A DNA stretch of 64,000 nt from assembly GCA_036927565.1 (NCBI GenBank), contig JAYESD010000010.1, forward strand, positions 43,393,298-43,457,297, written 5' to 3'. This stretch comes from Tuctoria greenei (lineage: Eukaryota; Streptophyta; Magnoliopsida; Poales; Poaceae). The notes beneath the pieces were generated by a model. That model searched no databases. It was not told the DNA's origin and saw only the letters and a list, made by a program, of their open reading frames with translations. Shown here in pieces: positions 10,785 to 22,694 of this stretch (the stretch's first letter is position 1; the number at the start of each line of letters is the position of its first letter). Position numbers and translations under genes: made by a program.

Positions 10785-11622
10785 CTCGCCCTCGAGATTC
10801 GACGCGGAAGAGAAGAGATAGGGAAATTCCTTCTTGAGATCATCTTCTAGCTCCCAAGTTGCTTCTTTTTTCGGTATGGTGCTTCCATTGGACTTTACAC
10901 CATCGAATCACCTTGTTCCTTGTGACTCTCTCCTTGGTTTCCAAGATTTTGACCGGTTGCTCGGCATACGTCAAATCTTCCTCTAGTTCCAATTCTTCCA
11001 TTGGCACTTGATCTTCCAGTACCCTGAGACACTTCTTGAGTTGGGAAACATGAAACACATCATGTACGTCTGAAAGATGAGCTGGCATCTCCAACTTATA
11101 TGCTACTTCTCCTCTTTTGTCCAAAATCTTGAATGGTCCAATATAACGAGGTGCGAGCTTGCCTCTTATGTTAAACCTCTTATGACCTCTCATTGGTGAC
11201 ACCCTGAGGTAAACAAAATCTCCTATTTCAAAGGCTAATTTCCTTCTCCTATTATCCGCATAGCCTTTTTGCCTTGACTGGGCAGCCCTCAAGTTTCAAC
11301 GAATTATTTGGACTTGCTTTTCGGCTTCTTGCAACACGTCCGGACCAAATACTTGAGTTTCTCCTGCCTCATTCCAGAATAAAGGTGTCCTACACTTCCT
11401 CCCATAAAGCGCTTCATATGGTGACATTTTCAAGCTTGCTTGGTAACTATTGTTGTATGAAAATTCTGCGTATGGCAAGCTTTTGTCCCAACTTTTCCCA
11501 TGCTTTAAAGCAAAAGCTCTTAACATGTCCTCCAAAATCTGATTGGTCCTCTCGGTTTGTCCATCCGTTTGAGGATGATATGCTGAACTAAAATTCAACC
11601 TCGTTCCCAAAGCTTCATGCAA
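10785..11622 (-). pseudogene. Tek-A integrase C-terminal half and chromodomain
   Basis: This continues the polyprotein after an in-frame TAA (11623-11625). Tek-B has CAA at that codon, so this is a C-to-T change. The frame reads LNFSSAYHPQTDGQTERTNQ, which holds the third integrase acidic residue, and then a second stop near 11293-11295. The following part (RQKGYADNRRRKL...GDFVYLRVSPMRG) is the integrase C-terminal GPY-type region, leading to a chromodomain (KVQWKHH...) near 10850-10990. A frameshift near 10860 displaces the final chromodomain residues (TWELEDDLKKEFPYLF in Tek-B). Chromodomains of Tekay-clade integrases are thought to target heterochromatin. Confidence 0.9.
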
Positions 11623-11625
11623 TTT

Positions 11626-14600
11626 TTACCAAAATCTGGAGGTAAATTGAGAACCTCTATCCGAGACTATCTTCTTAGGGACTCCATGTCGACACACAAT
11701 ATGCTCCATGTATATTTCGGCCAATCGTACAGCTGTATACTTGGCCTTCACAGGGACAAAATGAGCTGACTTGGTTAAGCGATCCACAATTACCCAAATT
11801 GAGTCATACCCGGACTGAGTACGTGGTAACCCAACTATGAAGTCCATACCAATTTCTTCCCACTTCCATTCCGGAATCTTCAACGGTTGCAATAGTCCGG
11901 CTGGCCTTTGATGTTCCGCCTTGACTCGTTGACACACATCACACAATGCAACATATTCGGCTATGTCCTTTTTCATGCTATCCCACCAATAGCAAGTCTT
12001 CAAGTCCTTGTACATCTTCGTACAACCGGGGTGAATCGAGTAAGGCGAGTCATGTGCCTCCTTTAATATTGTCTCCCGAATATGTTTTACATTAGGCACA
12101 ACGATTCTCTTTCCAAGCCATAAGGTACCATATTCGTCTTCATCAAATCTGAATTCTCTCCCTTCTTCGGTCCTTTCCTTGATTTCATTGATCTCTTCAT
12201 CTGCGGTTTGGGCCTCTCGAATTTCTTGCTCCAAGGTTGGGTTTAACTCCATCATCTCCATCTCATTTACAAACCCGAGGTTCAACCGTTCAAACTCCTT
12301 ACATAACTCGAATGGTAACTCTCGAACCGTGAGTTGATGACTTACTCCCTTTCTACTCAAAGCATCGGCCACTGCATTGGCTTTTCCCGGATGATAGTTG
12401 ACCCCCAAATCATAATCTTTGATGAGCTCTAACCATCTTCGTTGCCTCAAGTTCAGATCCGTTTGTGTGAAAATATACTTCAAACTCTTATGATCCGTGT
12501 AAATTTCACACCTATGTCCAAGAATATAGTGTCTCCAAATCTTCAATGCATGTACCACGGCTGCTAGTTCAAGATCACGCGTGGGGTAATTCTGCTCATG
12601 TTTCTTCAATTGTCTCGACGCATAGGCGACCACTTGACCTTCTTGCATCAATACACATCCAAGTCCTTGGCTTGATGCATCACAATAGATGTTGAAACTC
12701 TTGCTTACATCCGGCAATACCAAAACTGGGGCTGTTGTCAACCTCTTCTTCAACTCCTCAAAACTGTTTTGACAAGCTTCAGTCCATTGGAACGCCTTTC
12801 CCTTCATTAGCAACTCCGTCATAGGCTTGGCTATCTTGGAAAAATCTTTAATAAACCGACGGTAATATCCAGCCATCCCAAGAAAACTCCTTATTTCCTT
12901 GACGTTTTGCGGTGGTTCCCACTTCAACACGTCTCTCACTTTTCCGGGGTCAACCGATACTCCTCCTCCTGAGATTATATGACCCAAAAATGGCACCTCT
13001 TTCAACCAAAACTGGCACTTGTTGAACTTGGCATACAATTGATGCTCCCTCAATTTCTGCAGCGTAAGCCTCAAGTGTTCCTCATGTTCCTTCTCATCCT
13101 TCGAGTAGATCACAATATCATCAATAAACACCACAACGAACTTGTCCAAGTACTCCATGAAGACTTTATTCATGAGGTACATAAAGTAGGCAGGCACATT
13201 TGTCAATCCAAAAGACATCACAGTGTACTCATAAGATCCATACCGTGTCCTAAAGGCTGTCTTGGGTATGTCCGATGGTCTAATCTTCATTTGAAAGTAA
13301 CCTGACCTCAAATCAATCTTGGAAAACACACAGGCACCTTTCATCTGATCAAACAAATCCTCTATATGGGGCAAGGTATACTTGTTCTTGATTGTTACCT
13401 CGTTGAGAGCTCGGTAATCCACACACATCCTTTGGGATCCATCCTTCTTGTCCACGAATAGAACGGGCGCTCCCCAAGGTGAAGAGCTAGGGCGAATAAA
13501 ACCCTTCTCTAATTGCTCTTGAATTTGTTTCATGAGCTCCGCTAATTCCATAGGAGGCATCCTATACGGCCTCTTAGCTATAGGTGCAGTTCCAGGTATT
13601 AAATCAATAACAAACTCAATGTCTCGATCGGGTGGCATACCTGGCAACTCGTTCGGAAAAACATCCAAAAATTCACACACCACCGGAATCTCCTCAATTG
13701 CGACACCGTCCATATGATTCAGCTCTAATTGCTTCGGTGCATGTTGGGTTGCTTCAAATTCTACGGTGATCCCTTCTTCATTAGTCAACTTCACCGTCTT
13801 TGTGGCACATTCAATAACTCCATTGTGCTTCCTCAACCAGTCCATACCAAGTATAATATCCAACCCTTGAGAATCTAAAACAATGAGGTTGGCGGAGAAG
13901 TCTACCCCCCTTATTCTAAGGCTTACTTTTGGACATACTATATTTGTCCTCATCTCTCCTCCAGGAGACTTAACCAACAGAGTAAACTTCATACGAGAGA
14001 TAGGCAAACTATACTTGGCAACATACTTCGATGCAATGAATGAATGCGATGCTCCAGAATCAAATAACATAGTCGCGGGGTTGGAGTTGGCGAGAAACAT
14101 ACCAATGACCACGTCATCCGCTTGTTGAGCATCCTCCGTAGAGACATGGTTCACGTTGCCACGAGCAAAATTTTGCTGTACACGGCTTCCTTGTGGTTGT
14201 CCTCCATTAGGTCTTGGGTTTTGCCTCGATGCATTGCTTCCTTGACCAAGGCCCGACTTAGGACATTGATGTGCAAAGTGTCCAGCTTCTCCACAAGTAT
14301 AACACTTCTTAACTCCACCAGAATTATTGGGACGAGCTTGGTTTTGAACATTGGCTCCAGGAAAATCAGCACGAGGTGCATAAGGCATCGGAGGCCTAGG
14401 TGCTTGCATGACAGGGCGCTGCTGCACAAACTGAGTTGGGCGCGGTGCATAACCAGGGCGCTGAGCAGGAATAGAGGAGCTGTAATGAGGCGCATTGGGC
14501 GGCGCAAAGCAAGGGCGCACATTACTTCCTTGTTGTTGTCCTTGATATGGCGCCTTCCTCTTGATTTCTTGCTCCATCTCACGGATCTTGTTCTCAACCA

Positions 14601-15189
14601 CAATTGCTTTGTCCACAAGCTTCTGAAAATTGACATAATCACAGTTGAGCAATTGCACTTGGATCGTATTGTTCAATCCCCTCATGAACAAGTATTGCTT
14701 CCGGCTGTCCCGGCTAACATCCTCAGGCGCATATCTTGAGAGTTGAGTGAACTTATTGAGATATTCACTCACGCTTGATTTTCCTTGTCTCAAGTTCTCA
14801 AATTCTTGCCTCTTCAAGATCATAACACCTTCCGGCACATAATGAGAACGGAAACTCTCCTTGAATTCCGCCCAGGTAATTCTCTCTTGGTTCTCATGAG
14901 CATTGCAATAAGAATCCCACCAATCTGCAGCTGCTCCAACGAGTTGATGAGAAGCAAATAGCACCTTCTCCCGGTCACTGCATTGGACAATGGCTAGCTT
15001 CTTCTCCACGGACTTGAGCCAATCATCCGCATCCATAGGGTCTGCGGCTTGAGCAAAGGTTGGCGGCCTAGTCCTCATAAACTCTCCCAATCGGTTATGA
15101 GGAGGTGGGGGTGGCGGTGGAGGCATGTGGGGCTGATTGTTGATATTGCCAGCCTGCAGCTGTCCCATAGTCTGTATCATGGTCTGCAT
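11626..15189 (-). CDS. Tek-A gag-pol polyprotein (gag to integrase core)
   Basis: This is an open frame of 1187 codons. Approximate order: gag core at residues 40-230 (DWLKSVEKKLAIVQCSDREK, FENLRQG); a CCHC knuckle CYTCGEAGHFAHQC near 293-306; aspartic protease LFDSGASHSF near 372; reverse transcriptase with FIDDIVIYS near 690; RNase H with YCDASSQGLGC near 833 and TDHKSLKY near 905; the integrase HHCC zinc site (H-x-H...CDVCQ) near 1045-1085; then the DDE core with GMDFIVGL and VSDRGSQFTS. The displayed first Met is not the native start: gag begins at 15323 and a 1-base deletion near 15210 separates the two frames. All RT and protease catalytic residues are present. The frame ends at a point-mutation TAA before the last integrase acidic residue. 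Confidence 0.95.
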   Translation of the reverse strand: MQTMIQTMGQLQAGNINNQPHMPPPPPPPPHNRLGEFMRTRPPTFAQAADPMDADDWLKSVEKKLAIVQCSDREKVLFASHQLVGAAADWWDSYCNAHENQERITWAEFKESFRSHYVPEGVMILKRQEFENLRQGKSSVSEYLNKFTQLSRYAPEDVSRDSRKQYLFMRGLNNTIQVQLLNCDYVNFQKLVDKAIVVENKIREMEQEIKRKAPYQGQQQGSNVRPCFAPPNAPHYSSSIPAQRPGYAPRPTQFVQQRPVMQAPRPPMPYAPRADFPGANVQNQARPNNSGGVKKCYTCGEAGHFAHQCPKSGLGQGSNASRQNPRPNGGQPQGSRVQQNFARGNVNHVSTEDAQQADDVVIGMFLANSNPATMLFDSGASHSFIASKYVAKYSLPISRMKFTLLVKSPGGEMRTNIVCPKVSLRIRGVDFSANLIVLDSQGLDIILGMDWLRKHNGVIECATKTVKLTNEEGITVEFEATQHAPKQLELNHMDGVAIEEIPVVCEFLDVFPNELPGMPPDRDIEFVIDLIPGTAPIAKRPYRMPPMELAELMKQIQEQLEKGFIRPSSSPWGAPVLFVDKKDGSQRMCVDYRALNEVTIKNKYTLPHIEDLFDQMKGACVFSKIDLRSGYFQMKIRPSDIPKTAFRTRYGSYEYTVMSFGLTNVPAYFMYLMNKVFMEYLDKFVVVFIDDIVIYSKDEKEHEEHLRLTLQKLREHQLYAKFNKCQFWLKEVPFLGHIISGGGVSVDPGKVRDVLKWEPPQNVKEIRSFLGMAGYYRRFIKDFSKIAKPMTELLMKGKAFQWTEACQNSFEELKKRLTTAPVLVLPDVSKSFNIYCDASSQGLGCVLMQEGQVVAYASRQLKKHEQNYPTRDLELAAVVHALKIWRHYILGHRCEIYTDHKSLKYIFTQTDLNLRQRRWLELIKDYDLGVNYHPGKANAVADALSRKGVSHQLTVRELPFELCKEFERLNLGFVNEMEMMELNPTLEQEIREAQTADEEINEIKERTEEGREFRFDEDEYGTLWLGKRIVVPNVKHIRETILKEAHDSPYSIHPGCTKMYKDLKTCYWWDSMKKDIAEYVALCDVCQRVKAEHQRPAGLLQPLKIPEWKWEEIGMDFIVGLPRTQSGYDSIWVIVDRLTKSAHFVPVKAKYTAVRLAEIYMEHIVCRHGVPKKIVSDRGSQFTSRFW

Positions 15190-15323
15190 GAGCTGGTTTT
15201 TATGGCCAATAGCTGCTCGATGTTGATAGCTCCCTGAGTAGATCCTTGCCCATTGTTGTTCTGATGCACTCCATTGTTCTCCTCTTCATCATTGCCATCC
15301 CTCTGGTTGCGAGTCCTCACCAT
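15190..15323 (-). pseudogene. Tek-A gag N-terminus, frameshifted
   Basis: The likely native start is the ATG at 15323-15321, giving MVRTRNQRDGNDEEENNG. Comparison with Tek-B (7636-7760) shows a single-base deletion near 15210 ('gccataaaaacc' against 'gctatgcaaaacc'). It takes the reading out of the main gag-pol frame. Restoring initiation would need the internal ATG at 15189 or a frameshift. Confidence 0.8.
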
Positions 15324-15591
15324 CTGAAGAAAAGCAGTAGGTAAGAATTAGAAAACGCCCCAACTATATGCATCAAGGGATATGAAACTAAACAACTAGC
15401 TACACTATCCTAGGTGGACATGGCAATGCTAAAGCATCCCAAAATCCTCTATTAAGCACACAAGCAACCAATATATATAGCAAGCAGCACTCCAAGCAAA
15501 AACACATCGATTCCTGAGTGCTCCTATGTGTCCTAAAGTGTCCATTCTATCTAGGCTGCATCCTACGATCAACCTGGCTCTGATACCAATC

Positions 15592-18448
15592 TGTGACGCC
15601 CGGTTCCGAAAATGAACCAAGCTAACGCATATGTGTGCCCAGGATGTTCATCACACATACACGAGTGATTCACAAATGATAAACAGATAATTACCACATC
15701 TCAAATTATTAAATGAGTGATTTTATTACATAATTCATTATATCCTCGAATACAAGCTCTAATGAATATTTATGACAAGTTCAACTAATGCAGCGGAAAT
15801 AAACTAATTAAGCAAACTAAGCAGCATAAGCGACAAGGTATGTATGCGCAGCTCCAATCAACACCACAGGCAAAGCTGACGATAGACATGGCCTAGAACT
15901 CCGCATTATCGCCATTAAAATCCCAATCCTGACCTGCAACTGTTGGGGGGATTGCAAGAGTGAGTACATGTCGTACTCAGCAAGTGTGGAAAGTATGACA
16001 TGTAGCTGATTCAAACGACGACAATAATAATGGCAAAGTGTTGAAAAGCACAGTAAAACATTTGAAAAGCAATATATCATATTATGTGAAGTAAACCCAT
16101 CATAAACCATGTAACCATAATAATACTAGTCCATAAATCACCATTACCAATAACCATAATCAATGTCATAAACCATAATTCCATCCATAACCATAACCAT
16201 AACCATAACCATAATATCAACCATAACCATTACCAAACCATAACCATAACCATATCCCAATTTCCATCTAATCATGGAAGTTGTCCAGGTGCTCATAACC
16301 GGCAGCACGGCTATCATGATAGTTTTAGTTAACTCTGCAGAGTTTGTACCTCTTTACCCATGTGTTCGTGATTTCATCACCCTTCGGCGACTAAGAACCT
16401 CCCTTATGCCCATGACCCGTCGGTCACATTACACACTTCCGTTGGTGTGTGGCGAAGAGATCACAAAATAGCCTTTACAAAGGGATTACTAGCCTATTTA
16501 GACCCCACTGAGGTTTCACCGGTGGCGATGCCTCCAACTGAGCACATCTTCAACCAAGGGCCCCCTCTTGAGCCATTCGGATCCCAGGGTAGTCCCACCA
16601 ATCATCCACAAACCCAATCCAAATACCCCTTCCCCGAGCATCCACAATGGTCCAAACAACACTAGCAAAACCCTAATTAATCAGCTATGCTGCACCCATA
16701 CTTGGCCTCGTGGTGGCACTGTAGTCCTGGCTTATTCTCGCATGAACCGGTCCTTAGATCTAAAGCAAGCAAACCACCATAACATCCAACCCATCCACAT
16801 ACCAGGCTTGCTTAGATCATCCATTACCATACCATGTTTGACCAGTTCATGTTAACCATAATCTCATCCATGCATAATTAAATTGAGTGATATAGTTGTT
16901 TCCCATCCCAGTTGATTAAGCAAAGCAAAAAGGTAAAAACCCTTCCCGACTCTCTACCATAAATTCCAGGTGACAAGAGTGGTTTAGCAAATCTAGTAAA
17001 CTTCCTACCATAGGATTTCCCATCAATTTGACACAAGCATGCAGTTTTGCAAACAAAACATTTATTTTAAAAACAGGATCAATATGCTTCAAGGACACTT
17101 GCCTTGCTCTTGCTGTTGATTAGGGTCAAAGCCTTCAAACTCTTGATGTTGTAGATCCTCCGTGGCACTCTCTAGCGCAAATCCGTCTAATCCACACAAT
17201 AAACATACAAGACAAGAAACACAATCAAAGAGTGCACAAATATTACTCAATATGACATGACATGCATGATTGATGCAATGCAAGGTAGAACTTGTCACTA
17301 GATTGCTTTTAATGATCACTAACTAGCTCTAATAGATTTTAACAAGTTTATACAGGTTTGGGGTCGATTAGATCAAATTTTAGAATTAATTCAACACAAT
17401 TTAACCAAAAAGATCGGACTAGTCCGCTAGGGACCGGACAAGTCCGCACTTGACGAGATCAGCAGATTAGGGTTTTCTAGATCGACGTGAATTTGGAGAT
17501 TAGGGGTTGAATTCACATAAGGAAAAGAGAATAGAAGGTATACCAGGTGTTTAGAACTCCAATGAACCAAGAAACTTGGAGGTAACACTTGGATCTTGAT
17601 GATCTAGGGTTGGTGATGAACTTGGAGATGAATTGGTGGTCAAGAACGAAACTTGGTGGAGATCTTGACCCTCCTTCGTTTCCTCCTCTTCTTCCTCTTG
17701 CTTGGGATCTTCTCCTCCCTCCTTGATGGTGGCTCCCCACGAACTAGGGTTTGGGTGGGTGGAAAAGTGGCAAATAGATGTCAAACCAAGGGGTTGGGCT
17801 GTTTATATAGAGGTGGAGGCTAGGGTTAGATGGATCTCGAGTTTTGGGATGAGTAGAGGCCGGTTTAGAGTCCCACATGGGCTCTAAAAGAGTTAGGCAC
17901 GACGTCCCTAGGCCCACTTAACGTGAAACCCAAGAAACAAGTCATAAAACAAAAGATCAACTCGGAGTCGCGAAATATCGGACAAGTCCGGACAGGACCG
18001 GACTATTCCGAAGTCGTCCAGAGAGAAAATTGGACAAGTCTGACCAAAAATCGGACAAGTCCGAATTTGAACCGAGAGGAAAAACGGACAAGTCCGCTGG
18101 AACACCGGACTAGTCCGGAAAAGTCCAAGAACTTGGCAAATTTTCAAGGATTCAGGGAATATCGGACTAGTCCGCACAAAATCGGACAAGTCCGAAAGTT
18201 TCCAGAGCCAAAATCGGACTAGTCCGCAGCAAAAACGGACAAGTCCGTTTTTAGTTAGAGAGAAATCGGACTGGTCCTCAGTAAAATCAGACTAGTCCGC
18301 ACTTTCCTGCGTTTTAAGTGCGGTTTTGCTCCAAATCAATTTTAAATGCTCCGAATCAATTTTAAACTCGTTCCTCTTGTTGTGGGCTAATGTTAAACAT
18401 GTATATGAGTGCATGTAGGGCATGATGCATGAAAATGAGGGTGTTACA
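15592..18448 (-). repeat. Tek-A 5' LTR
   Basis: It is 2857 bp, with the same termini as the 3' LTR. The initiator-Met primer site lies just outside it at about 15575-15590 (element strand TTGGTATCAGAGCCAGG). The palindrome array is at about 17977-18302, the TATA at 17802-17809 and the downstream cluster at about 17413-17455. Most of its 12-bp extra length relative to the 3' LTR is two more CCATAA units near 16190-16215. Confidence 0.95.
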
Positions 18449-18453
18449 ATGCT

Positions 18454-19341
18454 GACCCTATGGACGCCGATAATTGTTTCAAGTCTGTGGAGAAGAAGCT
18501 AGCTATAGTCCAATGCAGTGACCAGGAGAAGGTGCTATTTGCTTCTCATCAACTTGTTGTAGCAGCTGCCAATTGGTGGGATTCGCTATGCAACGCCCAT
18601 GAGAACCAACAGAGAATTACTTGGGCTGAGTTCAAGGATAGCTTTTGTTCTCATTATGTGCCGGAAGGTGTTATGATCTTGAAAAGGCAAGAATTTGAGA
18701 ACTTGAGGCAAGGAAGATCGATTGTGGGTGAATACCTTAATAAATTCACTCAACTCTCAAGATATACGCCTGAGGATGTGAGCCGGGACAGCCGGAAACA
18801 ATACTTGTTCATGAGGGGCCATAACAATGAGATCCAAGTGCAATTGCTCAATTGTGATTATGCCAACTTTCAGAAGCTTGTGGACAAAGCAATTGTGGTG
18901 GAGAACAAGGTCCGTGATATGGAGCTAGATAACAAGAGAAAGGCGCCATATCAAGGACAACAACAAGAAAGTAATGTGTGCCCTCGCTTTGCACCACCAA
19001 GTGCGCCTTATTATAGATCTTCTACTCCTGTGCAACGCCCTGGATATGCACCGCGCCTAGCTCAGTTTGTGTAGCAACACCCTGTCATGCAAGCGCCTAG
19101 GCCTCTAATGCCTTTTGCACCTCGTGCCAACTTTCCTGGTGCCAATGCACAGAATCTAGTTCGTCCAAACAATTCGGGTGCAGCAAGGAAGTGCTATTCG
19201 TGTGGAGAAGCATGACACTTTGCACATCAATGTCCCAAGTCAGTCCTTGGTCAAGGAATCAATGTGTCAAGACAGAACCCAAGACCCAACTGAGGATAAC
19301 CACAAGGAAACCGTGGACAGCAGAATCTTGCTCGTGGCAAC
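18454..19341 (+). pseudogene. Tek-B gag, main part
   Basis: Gag resumes after Tek-A with PMDADNCFKSVEKKLAIVQC (18454 on). It stays open to a TAG at 19072-19074, where Tek-A has CAG. The CCHC knuckle near 19193-19235 reads CYSCGEA*HFAHQC, where a GGA glycine codon has become TGA. More stops follow before the protease. The protein would bind RNA and form the particle; this copy cannot make a full product. Confidence 0.9.
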
Positions 19342-19654
19342 GTGAACCATGTCTCTACGGAGGAAGCGCAACAAGCAGATGATGTGGTGATTGGTATGTT
19401 TCTCGCAAACTCCAACCCGGCGACTATGTTATTTGATTCTGGAGCATCGCATTCATTCATTGCATCAAAATATGTTGCCAAGTATAGTTTGCCTATCTCT
19501 CATAAGTTTACTCTATTGGTTAAGTCTTCTGGAGGAGAGATGAGGACAAATATAGTATGTCCAAAAGTAATCCTTAGAATAAGGGGGTAGACTTCTTTGT
19601 CAACCTCATTGTCTTGATTCACAAGGATTGTACATTATACTTGGTATGGACTAG
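19342..19654 (+). pseudogene. Tek-B protease
   Basis: The frame holds the aspartic protease signature MLFDSGASHSFIASKY near 19426-19475, nearly identical to Tek-A. A stop at 19588-19590 and frame breaks before 19655 separate it from the RT region. Confidence 0.85.
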
Positions 19655-21024
19655 TTGAGGAAGCACAATGGAGTCATTGAATGTGCCACAAAGATGATGA
19701 AGTTAACCAATGATGAAGGGATCACCATAGAATTTGAAGCATCTCAACATTCACCGAAGCAATTGGAGCTGAATCACATGGTCGATGCCGCAATTGAGGA
19801 GATTCTAGTGGTGTGTGAATTTTTGGATGTGTTTCCAGATGAGTTGCAAGGTATGCCACCTGATCGAGATATTGAATTTGTTATTGATTTAATACCTGGA
19901 ACTGGACCTATAGCTAAGAGGCCATATAGGATGCCTCATATGGAGTTAGCGGAGCTCAAGAAGCAGATTCAAGAGCAACTAGAGAAGGGTTTTATTTGCC
20001 CACACTCTTCACCTTGGGAAGCGCCTGTGCTGTTTGTGGATGAGAAGGATGGATCCCAAAGGATGTGTGTTGATTACCAAGCTCTCAACAAGGTGACAAT
20101 CCAGAACAAGTACACCATGCCACGTATACAAGACTTGTTCGATCAGATGAAGGGTGCATGTGTTTTCTCCAAGATTGATTTGAGATCAGGATACTTCCAA
20201 ATGAAGATTAGACCATCAGACATACCCAAGACCGCTTTCAGGACACGGTATGGATCCTATGAGTACACCGTGATGTCCTTTAGATTGACAAATGCGCATT
20301 CCTACTTTATGTACCTCATCAATAAGGTCTTTATGGAGTACTTGGATAAGTTTGTTGTGGTGTTCATTGACGACATCATGATCTACTCGAAGGATGAGAA
20401 GGAACATGAGGAACACTTGAGGCTTACATTGCAAAAATTGATGGAGCATCAATTGTACGCCAAATTCAGCATGTGTCGGTTTTTGTTAAGAGAGGTGTCA
20501 TTTTTGGGTCATAGCATCTCAGGAGGAGGAGTATCGGCTGACCTAGGAAAAGTGAGGGACGTGTTGAAATGGGGACCCCCGCAGAATGTCAAGGAAATAA
20601 GGAGTTTTCTTGGAATGGCTAGATATTACCGTTGATTCATTAAAGACTTTTCCAAGATAGCCAAGCCAATGAAAAAATTATTAATGAAGGGGAAGGCTTT
20701 CCAATGGACTCAAGCTTGTCAAGAAAGTTTTGAGGAGTTGAAGAAAAGGTTAACAACGTCCCCAGTTTTGATTTTGCCGAATGTAAGCAAAATTTTTGAT
20801 ATTTATTGTGTTGCATCAAGACAAGGACTTGGATGCGTGCTCATGCAAGATGGTCAAGTAGTAGCCTATGCATCGAGACAATTGAAGAAACACGAGCAGA
20901 ATTATCCGACGCATGATTTGGAACTTGCAGCCGTGGTACACACATTGAAGATTTGGAGACACTACATCCTTGGAAATAGGTGTGAAATTTACATGGATCA
21001 TAAGAGTCTCAAGTACAAAGATGG
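19655..21024 (+). pseudogene. Tek-B reverse transcriptase and RNase H
   Basis: An open stretch of 326 codons (19655-20635) carries RT motifs including DLIPGTGPIAKRPYRMP, FSKIDLRSGYFQMKI and FIDDIMIYSKDEKEHEEH near 20360-20405. It stops at a TGA at about 20633, inside the conserved YYRRFIKDF block. The RNase H part continues at 20669-21085, but the first catalytic Asp motif reads YCVASRQGLGC where Tek-A has YCDASSQGLGC, so it would be inactive. A further deletion near 21015 removes the end of RNase H relative to Tek-A. Confidence 0.9.
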
Positions 21025-22029
21025 TTGGAGCTCATTACGGATTATGATGTGGGAATCAATTACCATCCAGGGAAGGTTAATGTAGTGGCCGGTGCTTTGA
21101 GTAGGAAAGGAGTAAGTCACCAACTCACGGTTCAAAAATTGCCATCCGAGTTATGTAAGGAGTTTGAACGGTTGAGTCTCAGATTTGTAAATGAGATGGG
21201 AATAATGGAGTTAAATCCGACCTTGGAGCAAGAAATTCGAGAAGGTCAGGCCAAGGATGAGGAAATTCAGGAAATCAAGGAAAGGACCCAAGAGGGAAGA
21301 GAATTCAGATTTGATGAGGATGAACATGGTACCTTACGGCTTGGGAAGAGGATTGTCGTGCCTAATGTGAAGCATATTCGGGAGACAGTGATAAAAGAGG
21401 CACGTGACTCACCATACTCAATTCATACTGGTTGTACGAAGATGTACAAGGATTTGAAGACTTGTTATTGGTGGGCCAACATGAAAAAGGACATAGCCAA
21501 ATATATAGGTTGTGTGATGTGTGCCAATGAGTCAAGGCGAAACATCAAAGGCCAGCTGGATTATTGCAACCATTGCAGATTCCAGAATGGAAGTGGGAAG
21601 AAATCGGAATGGATTTTATAGTTGGATTGCTGCGAATTCAGTCTAGTTATGACTCTATATGGGTAATTGTGGATCGGTTTACTAAGTCAGCTCACTTTAT
21701 TCCCGTCAAGACCACCTTTAATGGAGAGAAATTGACGGAACTGTATATGGGAAGAATAGTGTGTTTGCATGGAGTTCCAAAGAGGATAGTGTCGGAAAGA
21801 CACTCTCAATTTACCTCCGAGTTTTGGCAAAAATTGCATGAAGCGTTGGGAATAAGGTTGAATTTCAGCTCAGCATATCACCCTCAAACGGATGGACAAA
21901 CTGAGAGGACCAATCAGATTTTAGAGGATATGTTAAGAGGTAGTGCTTTGAAGCATGGAAGAAGTTGGGACAAGAGCTTGCCATATGCGGAATTCTCATA
22001 TAACAATAGTTACCAAGCAAGCTTGAAGA
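21025..22029 (+). pseudogene. Tek-B integrase
   Basis: Two overlapping frames (21025-21621 and 21564-22067) together show the RNase H-integrase linker, a zinc region with H...H...CVMCA (one frameshift near 21540 inside it), GMDFIVGLLR near 21610-21640, a changed second Asp motif (VSERHSQFTS, where Tek-A has VSDRGSQFTS, so Asp is replaced by Glu), and SAYHPQTDGQTERTNQ near 21880-21925. The catalytic site and the frame are both broken. Confidence 0.88.
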
Positions 22030-22694
22030 GTGTCACCATACGAAGCACTTTATGGAAGGAAGTGTAGGACACCCTTGTTCTGGAATGAGGCAGGAGAAAC
22101 TCAGGTACTTGGTCCGGATGTGTTGCTAGAAGCTGAAAAACAAGTCCAGATTATTCACGAGAACTTGAGGGCTGCCCAATCAAGGCAAAAAGGCTATACG
22201 GACAATAGAAGAAGGAAACTAGCCTTCGAAGTGGGAGACTTCGTATACCTAAAGATGTCACCAATGAGAGGTCATAAGAGGTTTAATATTATAGGCAAGC
22301 TAGCACCTCGATACATTGCGCTATTCAAGATTTTGGACAAAAGAGGAGAGGTAGCATATAAGTTGGAGATGCCAGCTCACTTAGCGGATGTTCATGATGT
22401 CTTTCATGTTTTCCAGCTCAACAAGTGCTTGAGGGTACAGGAAGAACAAGTGCCAATGGAAGAATTGGAACTAGAGGCAGATTTGACTTATGCCGAGCAA
22501 TCAGTAAAAATCTTGGAAACCAAGGAGAGGGTCATAAGGAACAAGACTATTAGATGGTGTAAAGTTCAATGGAAGCATCACACAGAATCGGAAGCAACAT
22601 GGGAGTTGGAGGATGATCTCAAGAAGGAATTTCCCTATCTCTTCTCTTCTGCGTCGAATCTCGAGGGAGAGATTCATTTTAAGGGGGGTAGGTT
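22030..22694 (+). pseudogene. Tek-B integrase C-terminus and chromodomain
   Basis: The frame reads SPYEALYGRKCRTPLFW, the GPY-like KLAPRYIALFKILDKRGEVA and then a complete C-terminal chromodomain (YAEQSVKILETKERVIRNK, WCKVQWKHHTESEATWE). There is no stop before the PPT: the frame runs through PPT residues and on to a TAA at 22795-22797, about 34 codons inside the 3' LTR. Confidence 0.88.
22677..22694 (+). other. Tek-B polypurine tract
   Basis: TTTTAAGGGGGGTAGGTT lies directly before the 3' LTR. The same tract precedes the Tek-A 3' LTR on the minus strand at 10762-10780. Confidence 0.85.

Larger units (their letters stand above)
7917..18448 (-). mobile_element. Tek-A: young Tekay/Del chromovirus, minus strand
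   Basis: This complete element of 10,532 bp has LTRs 7917-10761 and 15592-18448 and a perfect TSD, ATGCT (7912-7916 and 18449-18453). It lies in the gag of Tek-B, a member of the same family, in the opposite orientation. The two LTRs are nearly identical by eye and the internal frame is almost open, so it is the youngest event in this block. One point-mutation stop and two frameshifts make it unlikely to move by itself as read here. Confidence 0.96.

Noticed and set aside
14122..14739. 205-codon plus-strand frame opposite the Tek-A gag
   Set aside because: Fully antisense to gag and CCHC coding; no domain and no matching frame in Tek-B.
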